Shown: positions 46,614 through 55,317, counted from the first letter of the stretch. The stretch is 64,000 nt of DNA from Streptomyces sp. NBC_01260 (GCF_036226405.1 NZ_CP108464.1:2914001-2978000), one strand, 5' to 3'. Numbers and translations are program-made. The notes: generated by a model not told the origin, from the letters alone.

Positions 46614-46625
46614 CTACGCGCGTAG
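46614..46625. promoter_or_regulatory. Operator CTACGCGCGTAG upstream of deoC
   Basis: This is a perfect copy of the palindrome found before punA and add. A TATGCT -10 box follows 1 nt later (46627-46632) and the GTG start codon at 46639 is 7 nt beyond it. The repressor would cover the promoter core. Confidence 0.75.
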
Positions 46626-46638
46626 ATATGCTCACCTG

Positions 46639-47592
46639 GTGACCATGCCCACCACTGCACCCGCATTTGCCGACGCGACGGCGTCCGACGGTGCGCTGCG
46701 CCGCTTCCTGCACGGGCTGCCCGGCGTCGATGCCGTCGGCCTCGAAGCGCGCGCCGCCTCGCTCGGAACCCGTTCGATCAAGACGACGGCCAAGGCGTAC
46801 GCCATCGACCTCGCCATTTCGATGATCGACCTGACGACGCTGGAAGGCGCGGACACCCCGGGCAAGGTCCGGGCGCTCGCCGCCAAGGCCGTCAACCCCG
46901 ATCCCACCGACCGCACGTCCCCGCGCACCGCCGCGGTCTGCGTCTATCCCGACATGGCGGCGACCGCGGTCGCCGCGCTGGCCGGCTCCGGCGTGAAGGT
47001 GGCGTCCGTGGCGACGGCCTTCCCGGCCGGCCGTGCCGCACTCGACGTGAAACTCGCGGACGTCCGCGACGCCGTGGCCGCCGGGGCCGACGAGATCGAC
47101 ATGGTGATCGACCGGGGCGCCTTCCTCTCCGGCCGCTATCTGAAGGTGTACGAGGAGATCCTCGCCGTGAAGGCCGAGTGCGGCCGGGCCCGGCTGAAGG
47201 TGATCTTCGAGACCGGCGAGCTGTCCACGTACGACAACATCCGGCGGGCCTCCTGGCTCGGGATGCTGGCGGGTGCGGACTTCATCAAGACGTCGACCGG
47301 CAAGGTCGGGGTCAACGCCACGCCCGCGAACACCCTGCTGATGCTGGAGGCGGTACGCGACTTCCGTGCGCAGACCGGCGTCCAGATCGGCGTGAAGCCG
47401 GCCGGCGGCATCCGCACCTCCAAGGACGCCATCAAGTTCCTGGTCCTGGTGAACGAGACGGCGGGTGAGGACTGGCTGGACAACCACTGGTTCCGCTTCG
47501 GCGCCTCCAGCCTGCTGAACGACCTGCTGATGCAGCGCCAGAAGCTCAGCACCGGCCGTTACTCCGGCCCCGATTACGTGACGGTGGACTGA
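46639..47592 (+). CDS. deoC: Deoxyribose-phosphate aldolase
   Basis: This 317-residue class I aldolase splits 2-deoxyribose-5-phosphate into glyceraldehyde-3-phosphate and acetaldehyde. The Schiff-base lysine is in FIKTSTGKVGVNATPANT, with the second active Lys in GVKPAGGIRTSKDA. The Asp of DEIDMVIDRGAFLSG is also present. The GTG at 46639 is 7 nt after TATGCT, so the mRNA is probably leaderless. An ATG follows two codons later. The downstream aldehyde dehydrogenases, 5 nt away, would remove the acetaldehyde product. Confidence 0.94.
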   Translation: MTMPTTAPAFADATASDGALRRFLHGLPGVDAVGLEARAASLGTRSIKTTAKAYAIDLAISMIDLTTLEGADTPGKVRALAAKAVNPDPTDRTSPRTAAVCVYPDMAATAVAALAGSGVKVASVATAFPAGRAALDVKLADVRDAVAAGADEIDMVIDRGAFLSGRYLKVYEEILAVKAECGRARLKVIFETGELSTYDNIRRASWLGMLAGADFIKTSTGKVGVNATPANTLLMLEAVRDFRAQTGVQIGVKPAGGIRTSKDAIKFLVLVNETAGEDWLDNHWFRFGASSLLNDLLMQRQKLSTGRYSGPDYVTVD

Positions 47593-47597
47593 TCCCC

Positions 47598-49034
47598 ATG
47601 GCATCTGCATTCGAGTACGCACCCGCCCCCGAGTCGCGTTCGGTCGTCGACATCGCGCCCTCGTACGGCCTGTTCATCGACGGCGAGTTCACCGAGGCCG
47701 CCGACGGCAAGGTCTTCAAGACCCTCTCGCCGAGCAGCGAGGAGGTCCTCTCCGAGGTCGCCCGGGCCGGCGCCGAGGACGTGGACCGGGCCGTGAAGGC
47801 GGCCCGCAGGGCGTTCGAGAAGTGGTCGGCGCTGCCCGGCTCCGAGCGCGCCAAGTACCTGTTCCGGATCGCCCGGATCATCCAGGAGCGCTCGCGCGAA
47901 CTGGCCGTCCTGGAGACCCTGGACAACGGCAAGCCGATCAAGGAGACCCGCGACGCGGACCTCCCGCTGGTCGCCGCGCACTTCTTCTACTACGCGGGCT
48001 GGGCCGACAAGCTGGACCACGCCGGGTACGGGGCGAACCCCCGTCCGCTCGGGGTGGCCGGCCAGATCATTCCGTGGAACTTCCCGCTCCTGATGCTCGC
48101 GTGGAAGATCGCCCCGGCGCTCGCCACCGGCAACACCGTGGTCCTGAAGCCCGCCGAGACGACGCCGCTGTCCGCGCTCTTCTTCGCGGACATCTGCCGC
48201 CAGGCCGGTCTGCCCAAGGGCGTCGTCAACATCCTCACGGGCTACGGGGACGCGGGCCAGGCCCTCGTCGAGCACGCGGACGTCGACAAGGTCGCCTTCA
48301 CCGGCTCGACCGCCGTCGGCAAGGCCATCGCCCGGAGCATCGCGGGCACGGACAAGAAGGCCACCCTTGAGCTGGGCGGCAAGGGCGCCAACATCGTCTT
48401 CGACGACGCCCCGCTCGACCAGGCCGTCGAGGGCATCGTCACCGGCATCTTCTTCAACCAGGGCCAGGTCTGCTGCGCGGGCTCGCGGCTCCTCGTGCAG
48501 GAGTCGGTCCAGGACGAGCTGCTGGACGCCCTCAAGCGCCGGCTGACCACGCTGCGCCTCGGCGACCCGCTGGACAAGAACACCGACATCGGGGCGATCA
48601 ACTCCGCGGAGCAGCTCTCCCGGATCACCGCGCTCGTCGAGACCGGCGAGGCCGAGGGCGCCGAGCGCTGGTCGGCCCCCTGCGAACTGCCCTCCTCGGG
48701 CTACTGGTTCGCACCGACGCTGTTCACCAACGTCACCCAGGCGCACACCGTCGCCCGCGACGAGATCTTCGGCCCGGTGCTGTCGGTCCTGTCGTTCCGC
48801 ACGCCGGACGAGGCAGTCGCCAAGGCCAACAACAGCCAGTACGGCCTCTCGGCCGGCATCTGGACGGAGAAGGGCTCCCGCATCCTCGCGGTGGCGAACA
48901 AGCTCCGGGCGGGCGTCGTCTGGGCCAACACGTTCAACAAGTTCGACCCGACCTCGCCGTTCGGCGGCTACAAGGAGTCGGGCTTCGGCCGCGAAGGCGG
49001 CCGTCACGGTCTGGAGGCCTACCTCGATGTCTGA
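47598..49034 (+). CDS. Aldehyde dehydrogenase
   Basis: This 478-residue NAD(P)-dependent enzyme has GQIIPWNFPLLMLAWKIAPA (nucleotide site), FTGSTAVGKAIA, the catalytic Glu in LELGGKGANIVF, and the catalytic Cys in FFNQGQVCCAGSRL. All key residues are present. It starts 5 nt after deoC, so it most probably oxidises the acetaldehyde made by DeoC to acetate, though this is inferred from context. Its 3' end overlaps the next gene by 8 nt. Confidence 0.92.
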   Translation: MASAFEYAPAPESRSVVDIAPSYGLFIDGEFTEAADGKVFKTLSPSSEEVLSEVARAGAEDVDRAVKAARRAFEKWSALPGSERAKYLFRIARIIQERSRELAVLETLDNGKPIKETRDADLPLVAAHFFYYAGWADKLDHAGYGANPRPLGVAGQIIPWNFPLLMLAWKIAPALATGNTVVLKPAETTPLSALFFADICRQAGLPKGVVNILTGYGDAGQALVEHADVDKVAFTGSTAVGKAIARSIAGTDKKATLELGGKGANIVFDDAPLDQAVEGIVTGIFFNQGQVCCAGSRLLVQESVQDELLDALKRRLTTLRLGDPLDKNTDIGAINSAEQLSRITALVETGEAEGAERWSAPCELPSSGYWFAPTLFTNVTQAHTVARDEIFGPVLSVLSFRTPDEAVAKANNSQYGLSAGIWTEKGSRILAVANKLRAGVVWANTFNKFDPTSPFGGYKESGFGREGGRHGLEAYLDV

Positions 49035-49974
49035 CGGACGACTGAGTGTCTTCAAGACCTACAAGCTGTACGTCGGGGGCAAGTTCCCCCGCTCCGAGAG
49101 CGGCCGGGTGTACGAGGTGACCGACTCCAAGGGCAGGTGGCTGGCCAACGCGCCCCAGTCGTCCCGCAAGGACGCCCGCGACGCGGTCGTGGCCGCCCGC
49201 AAGGCGTTCGGCGGCTGGTCGGGCGCGACCGCGTACAACCGCGGCCAGGTCCTCTACCGCGTCGCGGAGATGCTGGAGGGCCGCCGGGAGCAGTTCGTAC
49301 GGGAGGTGGCGGAGGCCGAGGGCCTCTCGAAGTCCAAGGCCGCCGCCGTCGTGGACGCGGCGGTGGACCGCTGGGTCTGGTACGCGGGCTGGACCGACAA
49401 GATCGGCCAGATCGTGGGCGCGGTGAACCCGGTCGCGGGCCCCTTCCTCAACCTCTCCACCCCCGAGCCGACCGGTGTGGTCACGGTCCTGGCCCCGCAG
49501 GAGTCGTCGTTCCTGGGCCTGGTCTCGGTGGTCGCCCCGGTGATCGCCACGGGCAACACCGCGGTCGTCATCGCCTCGGCGAACGCCCCGCTGCCCGCCC
49601 TGTCGCTGGGCGAGGTGCTGGCCACCTCGGACCTGCCGGGGGGCGTGGTCAACATCCTCTCCGGGAAGACCGCGGAGCTCGCCGCGCCGCTCGCCTCGCA
49701 CCAGGACGTGAACGGCATCGATCTCACGGGCGCCGGCGCGGATCTGGCGAGGGAGCTGGAGATCGCGGCGGCCGACAACCTGAAGCGGGTGTCCCGCCCG
49801 CCCGTCTCCCGACACCACGCCGAGAAGGAAGCGAAGGGCGCGGATCGTCCACAGGCTGTGGACGGCGTCGACTGGTCCGCCGATCCGGGCACGCACCGGC
49901 TCACCGCGTTCCTGGAGACCAAGACGGTCTGGCATCCGACGGGCGCGCTGGGCGTATCGGGCTCCTCGTACTGA
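49027..49974 (+). CDS. Truncated aldehyde dehydrogenase-like protein without catalytic Cys
   Basis: This 315-residue protein matches only the nucleotide-binding portion of aldehyde dehydrogenases. Examples are SRKDARDAVVAARKAFGGWS, VTVLAPQESSFLGLVSVVAP and DLPGGVVNILSGKTAELAAP. It contains no cysteine at all, and the LELGGK glutamate region is lost. After about residue 250 the family similarity ends in a short tail (KTVWHPTGALGVSGSSY). It overlaps the active dehydrogenase gene by 8 nt, so equimolar production and a heteromeric or scaffolding role are likely. Streptomycetes keep this gene intact in the same order as I recall, which argues against random decay. Confidence 0.85.
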   Translation: MSDGRLSVFKTYKLYVGGKFPRSESGRVYEVTDSKGRWLANAPQSSRKDARDAVVAARKAFGGWSGATAYNRGQVLYRVAEMLEGRREQFVREVAEAEGLSKSKAAAVVDAAVDRWVWYAGWTDKIGQIVGAVNPVAGPFLNLSTPEPTGVVTVLAPQESSFLGLVSVVAPVIATGNTAVVIASANAPLPALSLGEVLATSDLPGGVVNILSGKTAELAAPLASHQDVNGIDLTGAGADLARELEIAAADNLKRVSRPPVSRHHAEKEAKGADRPQAVDGVDWSADPGTHRLTAFLETKTVWHPTGALGVSGSSY

Positions 49975-49986
49975 CGGACGCGTGAG

Positions 49987-50027
49987 CGTGGCCCGTGCCG
50001 CCGGGAAGCCCGGCGGCACGGGCCACG
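49987..50027. terminator. Bidirectional terminator
   Basis: A 19-bp perfect stem (CGTGGCCCGTGCCGCCGGG and complement) with an AAG loop lies between the deoC operon and the convergent secreted-protein gene. Confidence 0.85.
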
Positions 50028-50033
50028 TCCGTG

Positions 50034-50450
50034 TCAGCTGTGCAGCAGCCCCGTGATCTGCCCCACCACGGGCAGGTCCTTCAGCGCGCCGCCGCTGGTC
50101 ACCGGGTCGGTGACGGCGGCCGTGGAGACCGGCTTGAAGTCGGCGATCTGCGTCCCCACCGCGTTGTCCAGCGGGTCCGTCCCCGTGCCCGCCAGCGGGT
50201 CGAGCCGCAGGTGCGTCACGGGGGCGATACCGCTGTCCAGCGAGTGGCCGAGAGCCCCGGTCACCGCGCCGCCGGCAGCGTCGGCGGCCTCACCGAGGCC
50301 GCTGTCGGCGCCCGTCGCCGACGCCAGGGGCAGCGGCGCCGCCTGGGCCGCCGCACCCCCCGCACCGAGCGCGGCTCCCACCGCGGTGACGGTCAGGCCT
50401 GCCCGCAGCAGAGCGCGGCGCCGGGACTTGGAAAGTGCGTGACGTGCCAT
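50034..50450 (-). CDS. Secreted Ala/Gly-rich protein
   Basis: This 138-residue protein has a twin-arginine-rich signal peptide (SKSRRRALLRAGLTVTAVGA, cut after AQA). The mature part is low in complexity, rich in Ala, Gly, Asp and Leu (ADAAGGAVTGALGHSLDSGI). No domain is recognised. Its style (PLPLASATGAD) resembles the 104-residue secreted protein at 56235, so they may be distant relatives. Its function is unknown. Confidence 0.75.
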   Translation of the reverse strand: MARHALSKSRRRALLRAGLTVTAVGAALGAGGAAAQAAPLPLASATGADSGLGEAADAAGGAVTGALGHSLDSGIAPVTHLRLDPLAGTGTDPLDNAVGTQIADFKPVSTAAVTDPVTSGGALKDLPVVGQITGLLHS

Positions 50451-50525
50451 GGATTTCCCACCTGATCGGGCCGATCGAACCATCAATCGAGTAATCGTCT
50501 GGACGCACAGCGTAGTTGAGGTGTG

Positions 50526-51242
50526 ATGCTCGATACCAACAAGACCTCCGGGGGGTCCCCTGTGCGGGTCAATGCCTCACACTCATGTCCTGTGAGTTCC
50601 CAAGCGCTTTCGACCCGCGTCGTCCTGCTGGCCGGCCCTTCCGGCTCCGGCAAGTCCTCCCTCGCCGCCCGTACCGGCCTTCCGGTGCTGCGGCTGGACG
50701 ACTTCTACAAGGAGCGCGACGACCCCACGCTGCCGCTCGTCCCCGGCAGCCCGGACATAGACTGGGACTCCGTACGGTCCTGGGACGCCGACGCCGCGGT
50801 CGCCGCGATCGAGGCACTGTGCCGCACCGGCCGCAGCGAGGTGCCGCTGTACGACATCGCCACCAGCTCGCGGACCGGGCACGAGGTTCTCCACATCGAG
50901 CGCACCCCGCTCTTCGTGGCCGAGGGCATCTTCGCCGCGGACGTCGTCGAGCGGTGCCGGTCGCTGGGGGTGCTCGCGGACGCCCTGTGCCTGCGCGGCC
51001 GCCCGACGACGACGTTCCGCCGCCGGCTGCTGCGGGACCTGCGCGAGGGCCGCAAGTCCGTACCGTTCCTGCTGCGGCGGGGGTGGCGGCTGATGCGGGC
51101 CGAGCGGCGGATCGTGGCACGCCAGGCCGAACTGGGGGCGTACCCCTGCGGCAAGGAGGAGGCGCTGGGCCGGCTGGTCGCCGCCGCCGCGGGGCGGTGC
51201 CGGACACCGGCGGCGCTCAGGGCAAGCCCCTCCGGAGACTGA
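50526..51242 (+). CDS. udk: Uridine kinase-like P-loop kinase
   Basis: This protein has about 238 residues. It contains Walker A AGPSGSGKSSLAAR, then LRLDDFYKERDDP (the DDFY motif of uridine kinases) and YDIATSSRTG, where the family has the nucleoside-binding YDxxxxxR. The RGRPTTTFRRRLLRDLREGR segment matches the lid. It would phosphorylate uridine or cytidine with GTP or ATP. The start is uncertain: GTG 50523, ATG 50526, GTG 50562 and GTG 50592 are all in frame, and the conserved core begins at VVLLAGPSG. It stands near the nucleoside catabolism genes but lacks the 12-bp palindrome. Confidence 0.8.
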   Translation: MLDTNKTSGGSPVRVNASHSCPVSSQALSTRVVLLAGPSGSGKSSLAARTGLPVLRLDDFYKERDDPTLPLVPGSPDIDWDSVRSWDADAAVAAIEALCRTGRSEVPLYDIATSSRTGHEVLHIERTPLFVAEGIFAADVVERCRSLGVLADALCLRGRPTTTFRRRLLRDLREGRKSVPFLLRRGWRLMRAERRIVARQAELGAYPCGKEEALGRLVAAAAGRCRTPAALRASPSGD

Positions 51243-51254
51243 GGAGCGGGGCCG

Positions 51255-51271
51255 CGGGGGCAGCGCCCCCG
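51255..51271. terminator. Small hairpin after udk
   Basis: CGGGGGC-agc-GCCCCCG forms a 7-bp stem downstream of udk. Beyond it, 51385-51424 is a pyrimidine-rich tract of CCCCCGT-like repeats before the sigQ stop. No gene is seen in this 185-bp gap. Confidence 0.5.
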
Positions 51272-51427
51272 ATCGGTACGCCCGGGAAGCCCGGGGCAAC
51301 GCCGACGGGGCCGGACAGGACCCCCGGCCCATCCGACCCCGCGACGTTTTCCCCCGTGCGCCGCCGCCTCCCCCGAAGCAGCGGCCCCGTTCCCCCGTAT
51401 CCCCGTTCCCCCGTTTCCCCCGTCGCC

Positions 51428-52189
51428 TCAGGCCACCAGCTCGCCGAAGGACTCTTCCTCGTCACGGCCGAAGCTGAGGACCTCGTCCTCGCGCAGCCGG
51501 CGGAGCGACCGCCAGATGCTGGACTTCACCGTGCCGACACTGATGTCGAGGATGGCCGCGATCTCCGGGTCCGTACGGCCCTCGTAGTAGCGCAGGACCA
51601 GCATCGTGCGCTGGAGCTCCGGCAGCCGCGCCAGCGCCTGCCAGAGCACGGCACGCAGCTCCGTACCGCGCATCGCGTCCGTGTCGCCCGCCGTCTCCGG
51701 CAGCTCCTCGGTCGGATATTCGCTCAGCTTGCGCCTGCGCCAGGCGCTGATGTGCAGATTGGTCATGGTGCGGCGCAGATAGCCGCCGACCGCCGCCTTG
51801 TCGCTGATCCGGTCCCACGCCCGGTACGTCGAGAAGAGGGCGCTCTGCAGCAGGTCCTCGGCCTCGAACCGGTCGCCGGTCAGGTGATAGGCGGTGGCGT
51901 ACAGGGAGGCACGGCGTTCCCGGACGTAGGCCGTGAACACCGCTTCGGCGTCCTCGTCCCGCGCCGGGGCCTGCCGCTCCCCCATGGCCTCCCCGTACGT
52001 GCTTCCCCCGTTGCTCCCGCCTGTCGCGGCAGGTGCGTCGACCACCGTCATGTACGACGGGTGCTGACGCCTGCCGGCGCGTTCGCACCCCCGCCCGTTC
52101 AATGCGGCGCCGGACTTCTCGGTGGCCCGTCCGACGTCGTGGAGACGCGTGACAACTGCGCTTGCGGTGATGCTGTGAGTTGCGTTCAT
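51428..52189 (-). CDS. sigQ: ECF sigma factor SigQ
   Basis: This is a 253-residue ECF sigma factor. Region 2 includes FTAYVRERRASLYATAYHLT, then DRFEAEDLLQSALFSTYRAW. Region 4 has LPELQRTMLVLRYYEGRTDP and the recognition HTH ISVGTVKSSIWRSLRRLRED. It is divergent from afsQ1-afsQ2, the arrangement known for sigQ of S. coelicolor, where SigQ opposes AfsQ-dependent effects on antibiotic production and morphology. The first 65 residues are a non-conserved extension, so a start nearer MGERQAPARDEDAE is possible. The AfsQ1 box lies about 84-99 nt upstream. Confidence 0.9.
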   Translation of the reverse strand: MNATHSITASAVVTRLHDVGRATEKSGAALNGRGCERAGRRQHPSYMTVVDAPAATGGSNGGSTYGEAMGERQAPARDEDAEAVFTAYVRERRASLYATAYHLTGDRFEAEDLLQSALFSTYRAWDRISDKAAVGGYLRRTMTNLHISAWRRRKLSEYPTEELPETAGDTDAMRGTELRAVLWQALARLPELQRTMLVLRYYEGRTDPEIAAILDISVGTVKSSIWRSLRRLREDEVLSFGRDEEESFGELVA

Positions 52190-52272
52190 CTCGCGCCCCC
52201 CGTCGGTGGAGTCCGTCCGTTCCTTGTGTCAACGAGCTTGCCGGGGCAGTTTCATGGCGCTGTCCCCCAACT

Positions 52273-52288
52273 GTCACAGGCCTGTCAC
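52273..52288. promoter_or_regulatory. AfsQ1 box between sigQ and afsQ1
   Basis: GTCAC-aggcct-GTCAC exactly fits the known AfsQ1 consensus GTnAC-n6-GTnAC. It lies between the two divergent starts and could regulate both. In S. coelicolor AfsQ1 binds the sigQ promoter. Confidence 0.85.
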
Positions 52289-52381
52289 AGGGCCCGGCGC
52301 GGGTGCGATCCGGGGGTGCCGGATGCATGAGAGGGGACCAACTGTCGAACTAGGGCTCCCCCATGGGTCAGAATGACCAAC

Positions 52382-53059
52382 GTGCCTTTCCTGTTGCTGA
52401 TCGAGGACGACGACGCCATCCGCACGGCCCTCGAACTCTCGCTGTCACGCCAGGGCCACCGTGTGGCCACCGCGGCGACGGGAGAGGACGGCCTCAACCT
52501 GCTGAGAGAACAGCGGCCCGACCTGGTCGTACTGGATGTGATGCTGCCCGGGATCGACGGATTCGAGGTGTGCCGGCGCATCCGGCGCACCGACCAGTTG
52601 CCGATCATCCTGCTGACCGCGCGCAGCGACGACATCGACGTCGTGGTCGGACTGGAGTCCGGTGCCGACGACTATGTGGTGAAACCCGTGCAGGGCCGGG
52701 TGCTCGACGCCCGGATCCGCGCGGTGCTGCGCCGGGGCGAGCGCGAGTCCACGGACTCCGCGACGTTCGGGAGCGTGGTGATCGACCGGTCCGCGATGAC
52801 CGTCACCAAGAACGGGGAGGATCTTCAGCTCACGCCGACCGAGCTGCGTCTCCTGCTCGAACTGAGCCGCCGCCCCGGCCAGGCCCTGTCCCGGCAGCAG
52901 CTGCTGCGGCTGGTCTGGGAGCACGACTACCTCGGTGACTCCCGGCTGGTGGACGCCTGCGTCCAGCGGCTGCGCGCGAAGGTGGAGGACGTGCCGTCCT
53001 CGCCGACCCTGATCCGTACTGTGCGGGGAGTGGGATACCGGCTGGACTCGCCGCAGTGA
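52382..53059 (+). CDS. afsQ1: Response regulator AfsQ1
   Basis: This 225-residue OmpR-type regulator has a receiver domain with acidic pocket LIEDDDA, phosphorylation site D52 in VLDVMLPGIDG, and K in VVKPVQ. The winged-helix C-terminus has LQLTPTELRLLLELSRRPGQ and VVDACVQRL-like helices (RLVDACVQRLRAKVEDVPSS). Numbering D52 requires the GTG start at 52382, matching the 225-residue S. coelicolor protein. The ATG three codons earlier (52373) is an alternative. It controls antibiotic activator genes and nitrogen genes under high glutamate. Its stop overlaps afsQ2 by 4 nt. Confidence 0.95.
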   Translation: MPFLLLIEDDDAIRTALELSLSRQGHRVATAATGEDGLNLLREQRPDLVVLDVMLPGIDGFEVCRRIRRTDQLPIILLTARSDDIDVVVGLESGADDYVVKPVQGRVLDARIRAVLRRGERESTDSATFGSVVIDRSAMTVTKNGEDLQLTPTELRLLLELSRRPGQALSRQQLLRLVWEHDYLGDSRLVDACVQRLRAKVEDVPSSPTLIRTVRGVGYRLDSPQ

Positions 53060-54594
53060 GCACGGCTGTGCGGCGGAGTCTGCTCGCCGGGCTCCGCTGG
53101 ACCAGCCTGCGGTTGCGGCTCGTCGTCGTGTTCGCGCTGGTGGCGCTGACCGCCGCGGTGTCCGCGTCCGGGATCGCGTACTGGCTGAACCGCGAGGCGG
53201 TGCTGACCCGTACCCAGGACTCGGCGCTCGGGGACTTCCGTCAGGAGATGCAGAACCGGGCGGCCTCGCTGCCGCCCAGCCCCACCAAGGACGATCTGGA
53301 GCACGCCGCCGCGCAGATGGCGAGCAGCAGCCCCGGTTACAGCGTGCTGCTGATCGACGAGCGCGATCCGGGCAAGCCGATCGTCGGCAACTCCGACGTG
53401 GACACCTTCACCCGGGACAACGTGCCGCGGTCGCTGCAGGAGCAGGTCGCCAAGAAGCAGCCGGTCAAGGCGGGCAACAAGTACCGGTACCACCTGTTCT
53501 GGCAGCGGACCTCGATCCGAGGCACGCCGTATCTCGTCGGCGGTACGAAGATCATCGGCGGTGGCCCGACCGGCTACATGCTCAAGTCCCTGGACCAGGA
53601 GCGGCAGGATCTGAACTCCCTCGCCTGGTCGTTGGGGATCGCGACCGCGCTCGCCCTCGTCGGCTCCGCCCTGCTCGCCCAGGCCGCCGCGACGACCGTG
53701 CTGCGTCCGGTACAGCGGCTGGGCGACGCCGCCCGCAAGCTCGGCGAGGGCAAGCTCGACACCCGGCTGGTGGTGTCGGGGACCGATGAACTGGCCGATC
53801 TCTCCCGGACGTTCAACAGAACGGCGAGCTCGCTGGAGAAGAAGGTCGCGGACATGACCGCGCGGGAGGAGTCCAGCCGCCGCTTCGTCGCCGACATGTC
53901 GCACGAGCTGCGCACTCCGCTCACCGCGATCACCGCGGTCGCCGAGGTGCTGGAGGACGAGGCCGACAACCTCGACCCGATGATCGCGCCGGCCGTGCAC
54001 CTGGTGGTCAGCGAGACCCGCCGGCTCAACGACCTGGTGGAGAACCTGATGGAGGTCACCCGCTTCGACGCGGGCACGGCCCGTCTCGTCCTGGACACCG
54101 TCGATGTCGCCGACCAGGTGACGGCCTGCATAGACGTCCGCGCCTGGCTGGACGCGGTGGATCTGGACGCCGAGCGCGGCATGATGGTCCGCCTCGATCC
54201 GCGCCGGCTCGATGTGATCCTGGCGAACCTGATCGGCAACGCGCTGAAGCACGGCGGTTCGCCGGTCCGGGTCACGGTACGGACCGAGGGCGACGAGCTG
54301 GTCATCGAGGTCCGCGACCACGGCCCCGGCATCCCCGAGGACGTACTGCCCCATGTCTTCGACCGGTTCTACAAGGCCAGCGCCTCCCGGCCGCGGTCCG
54401 AGGGCAGCGGTCTCGGCCTGTCGATCGCCATGGAGAACGCACACATCCACGGCGGTGACATCACCGCCGCGAACTCGCCGGACGGCGACGGCGCGGTGTT
54501 CGTACTGCGCCTGCCGCGCGACGCGGAGGCGCTGAGCCGCACCACCGAGGGTCACGACGCGGAGATCCCGGACGAGGAGGACGACGCGACGTGA
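53056..54594 (+). CDS. afsQ2: Sensor histidine kinase AfsQ2
   Basis: This 512-residue membrane kinase has two transmembrane helices (LRLVVVFALVALTAAVSASG; LGIATALALVGSALLAQAAA) flanking a sensor domain of about 150 residues. A HAMP domain and the phospho-acceptor helix DMSHELRTPLTAI follow, then the ATP-binding N box NLIGNALKHG and DHGPGIPEDVLPHVFDRFYK. It phosphorylates AfsQ1. The GTG start overlaps the afsQ1 stop, and a lipoprotein gene overlaps its 3' end, forming one operon. The sensed signal is unknown. Confidence 0.94.
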   Translation: MSTAVRRSLLAGLRWTSLRLRLVVVFALVALTAAVSASGIAYWLNREAVLTRTQDSALGDFRQEMQNRAASLPPSPTKDDLEHAAAQMASSSPGYSVLLIDERDPGKPIVGNSDVDTFTRDNVPRSLQEQVAKKQPVKAGNKYRYHLFWQRTSIRGTPYLVGGTKIIGGGPTGYMLKSLDQERQDLNSLAWSLGIATALALVGSALLAQAAATTVLRPVQRLGDAARKLGEGKLDTRLVVSGTDELADLSRTFNRTASSLEKKVADMTAREESSRRFVADMSHELRTPLTAITAVAEVLEDEADNLDPMIAPAVHLVVSETRRLNDLVENLMEVTRFDAGTARLVLDTVDVADQVTACIDVRAWLDAVDLDAERGMMVRLDPRRLDVILANLIGNALKHGGSPVRVTVRTEGDELVIEVRDHGPGIPEDVLPHVFDRFYKASASRPRSEGSGLGLSIAMENAHIHGGDITAANSPDGDGAVFVLRLPRDAEALSRTTEGHDAEIPDEEDDAT

Positions 54595-55205
54595 TGCGCA
54601 GCGAACGCCGGGGCCGACGCCCCGCCGCGGCGGTGGCCGGGGCCGCGCTCTGCGCGATACTGGCCGCGGGCTGCGGGATCAGGACGACATCGGTGCCGGT
54701 CGACGCCGGGCCCGCACCGTCCCGGGTGCCGTGCGAGATGCCCGCGCAGGACGCCACCGCCCAGCCCCGGCAGAGCATCTCCGCGGAGATCTATCTCATC
54801 TGCAACTCGCAGCTGGTCACCGTCGACCGCACGGTCCAGGTCCAGGAGGCGAAGTCCGGGAGCACCGTCGCCGCCGCCCTCCTGGCTGAGCTGCGCAAGG
54901 AGCCCCCGGGCCCCGAGCGGCAGGCGGGCTTCTCCACGGACGTCCCGGAATCCCTGCGGGTCAGCGGGCCCCGTGCGGGCGACCCGAAGGGCGCGCTGCG
55001 GCTCAGCGAGCAGCCGGAGGACCTGACAGCCGAGGCGCTGGCCCAGATCGTCTGTACGTACACGGAGAGCGAACCGCTCGTCCAGGACGGCACGGTGATG
55101 CTCGGCGGCCCCGGGAAGTACGCGCCGCGCGGCTATCTGTGCACCGCGGAGACCAAGGCCAGCCCGAAGGCCGTACCGACCCTGGGCGCGGTCCGGCTGT
55201 CCTGA
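54594..55205 (+). CDS. Lipoprotein of the afsQ operon
   Basis: This 203-residue exported lipoprotein has a signal peptide and lipobox LAAGC. The mature part contains RQSISAEIYLICNSQLVTVD and EVKSGSTVAAALLAEL-like elements (VQEAKSGSTVAAALLAELRK), resembling the GerMN-type fold of lipoproteins beside actinobacterial two-component systems. It overlaps afsQ2 by one base (TGATG). The GTG at 54591 would give a 4-nt overlap. It probably modulates AfsQ2 sensing on the outer membrane surface of the cell, an inference from context. Confidence 0.85.
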   Translation: MRSERRGRRPAAAVAGAALCAILAAGCGIRTTSVPVDAGPAPSRVPCEMPAQDATAQPRQSISAEIYLICNSQLVTVDRTVQVQEAKSGSTVAAALLAELRKEPPGPERQAGFSTDVPESLRVSGPRAGDPKGALRLSEQPEDLTAEALAQIVCTYTESEPLVQDGTVMLGGPGKYAPRGYLCTAETKASPKAVPTLGAVRLS

Positions 55206-55317
55206 GCGGTGCGGCGGTGGGGCGGGGCGGCAGCGCGTACGGGGCGGCCGGGACCGTGAGCCAGGTCTCCCCGGCAGGAGCGGAACCGTTCCTGCCGCTA
55301 CCCGCGTCTTGGGGAAC

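Noticed and set aside
51385..51424. CCCCCGT-like pyrimidine repeats
   Set aside because: Simple low-complexity sequence near a gene end. No repeat/spacer pattern, so not a CRISPR array.
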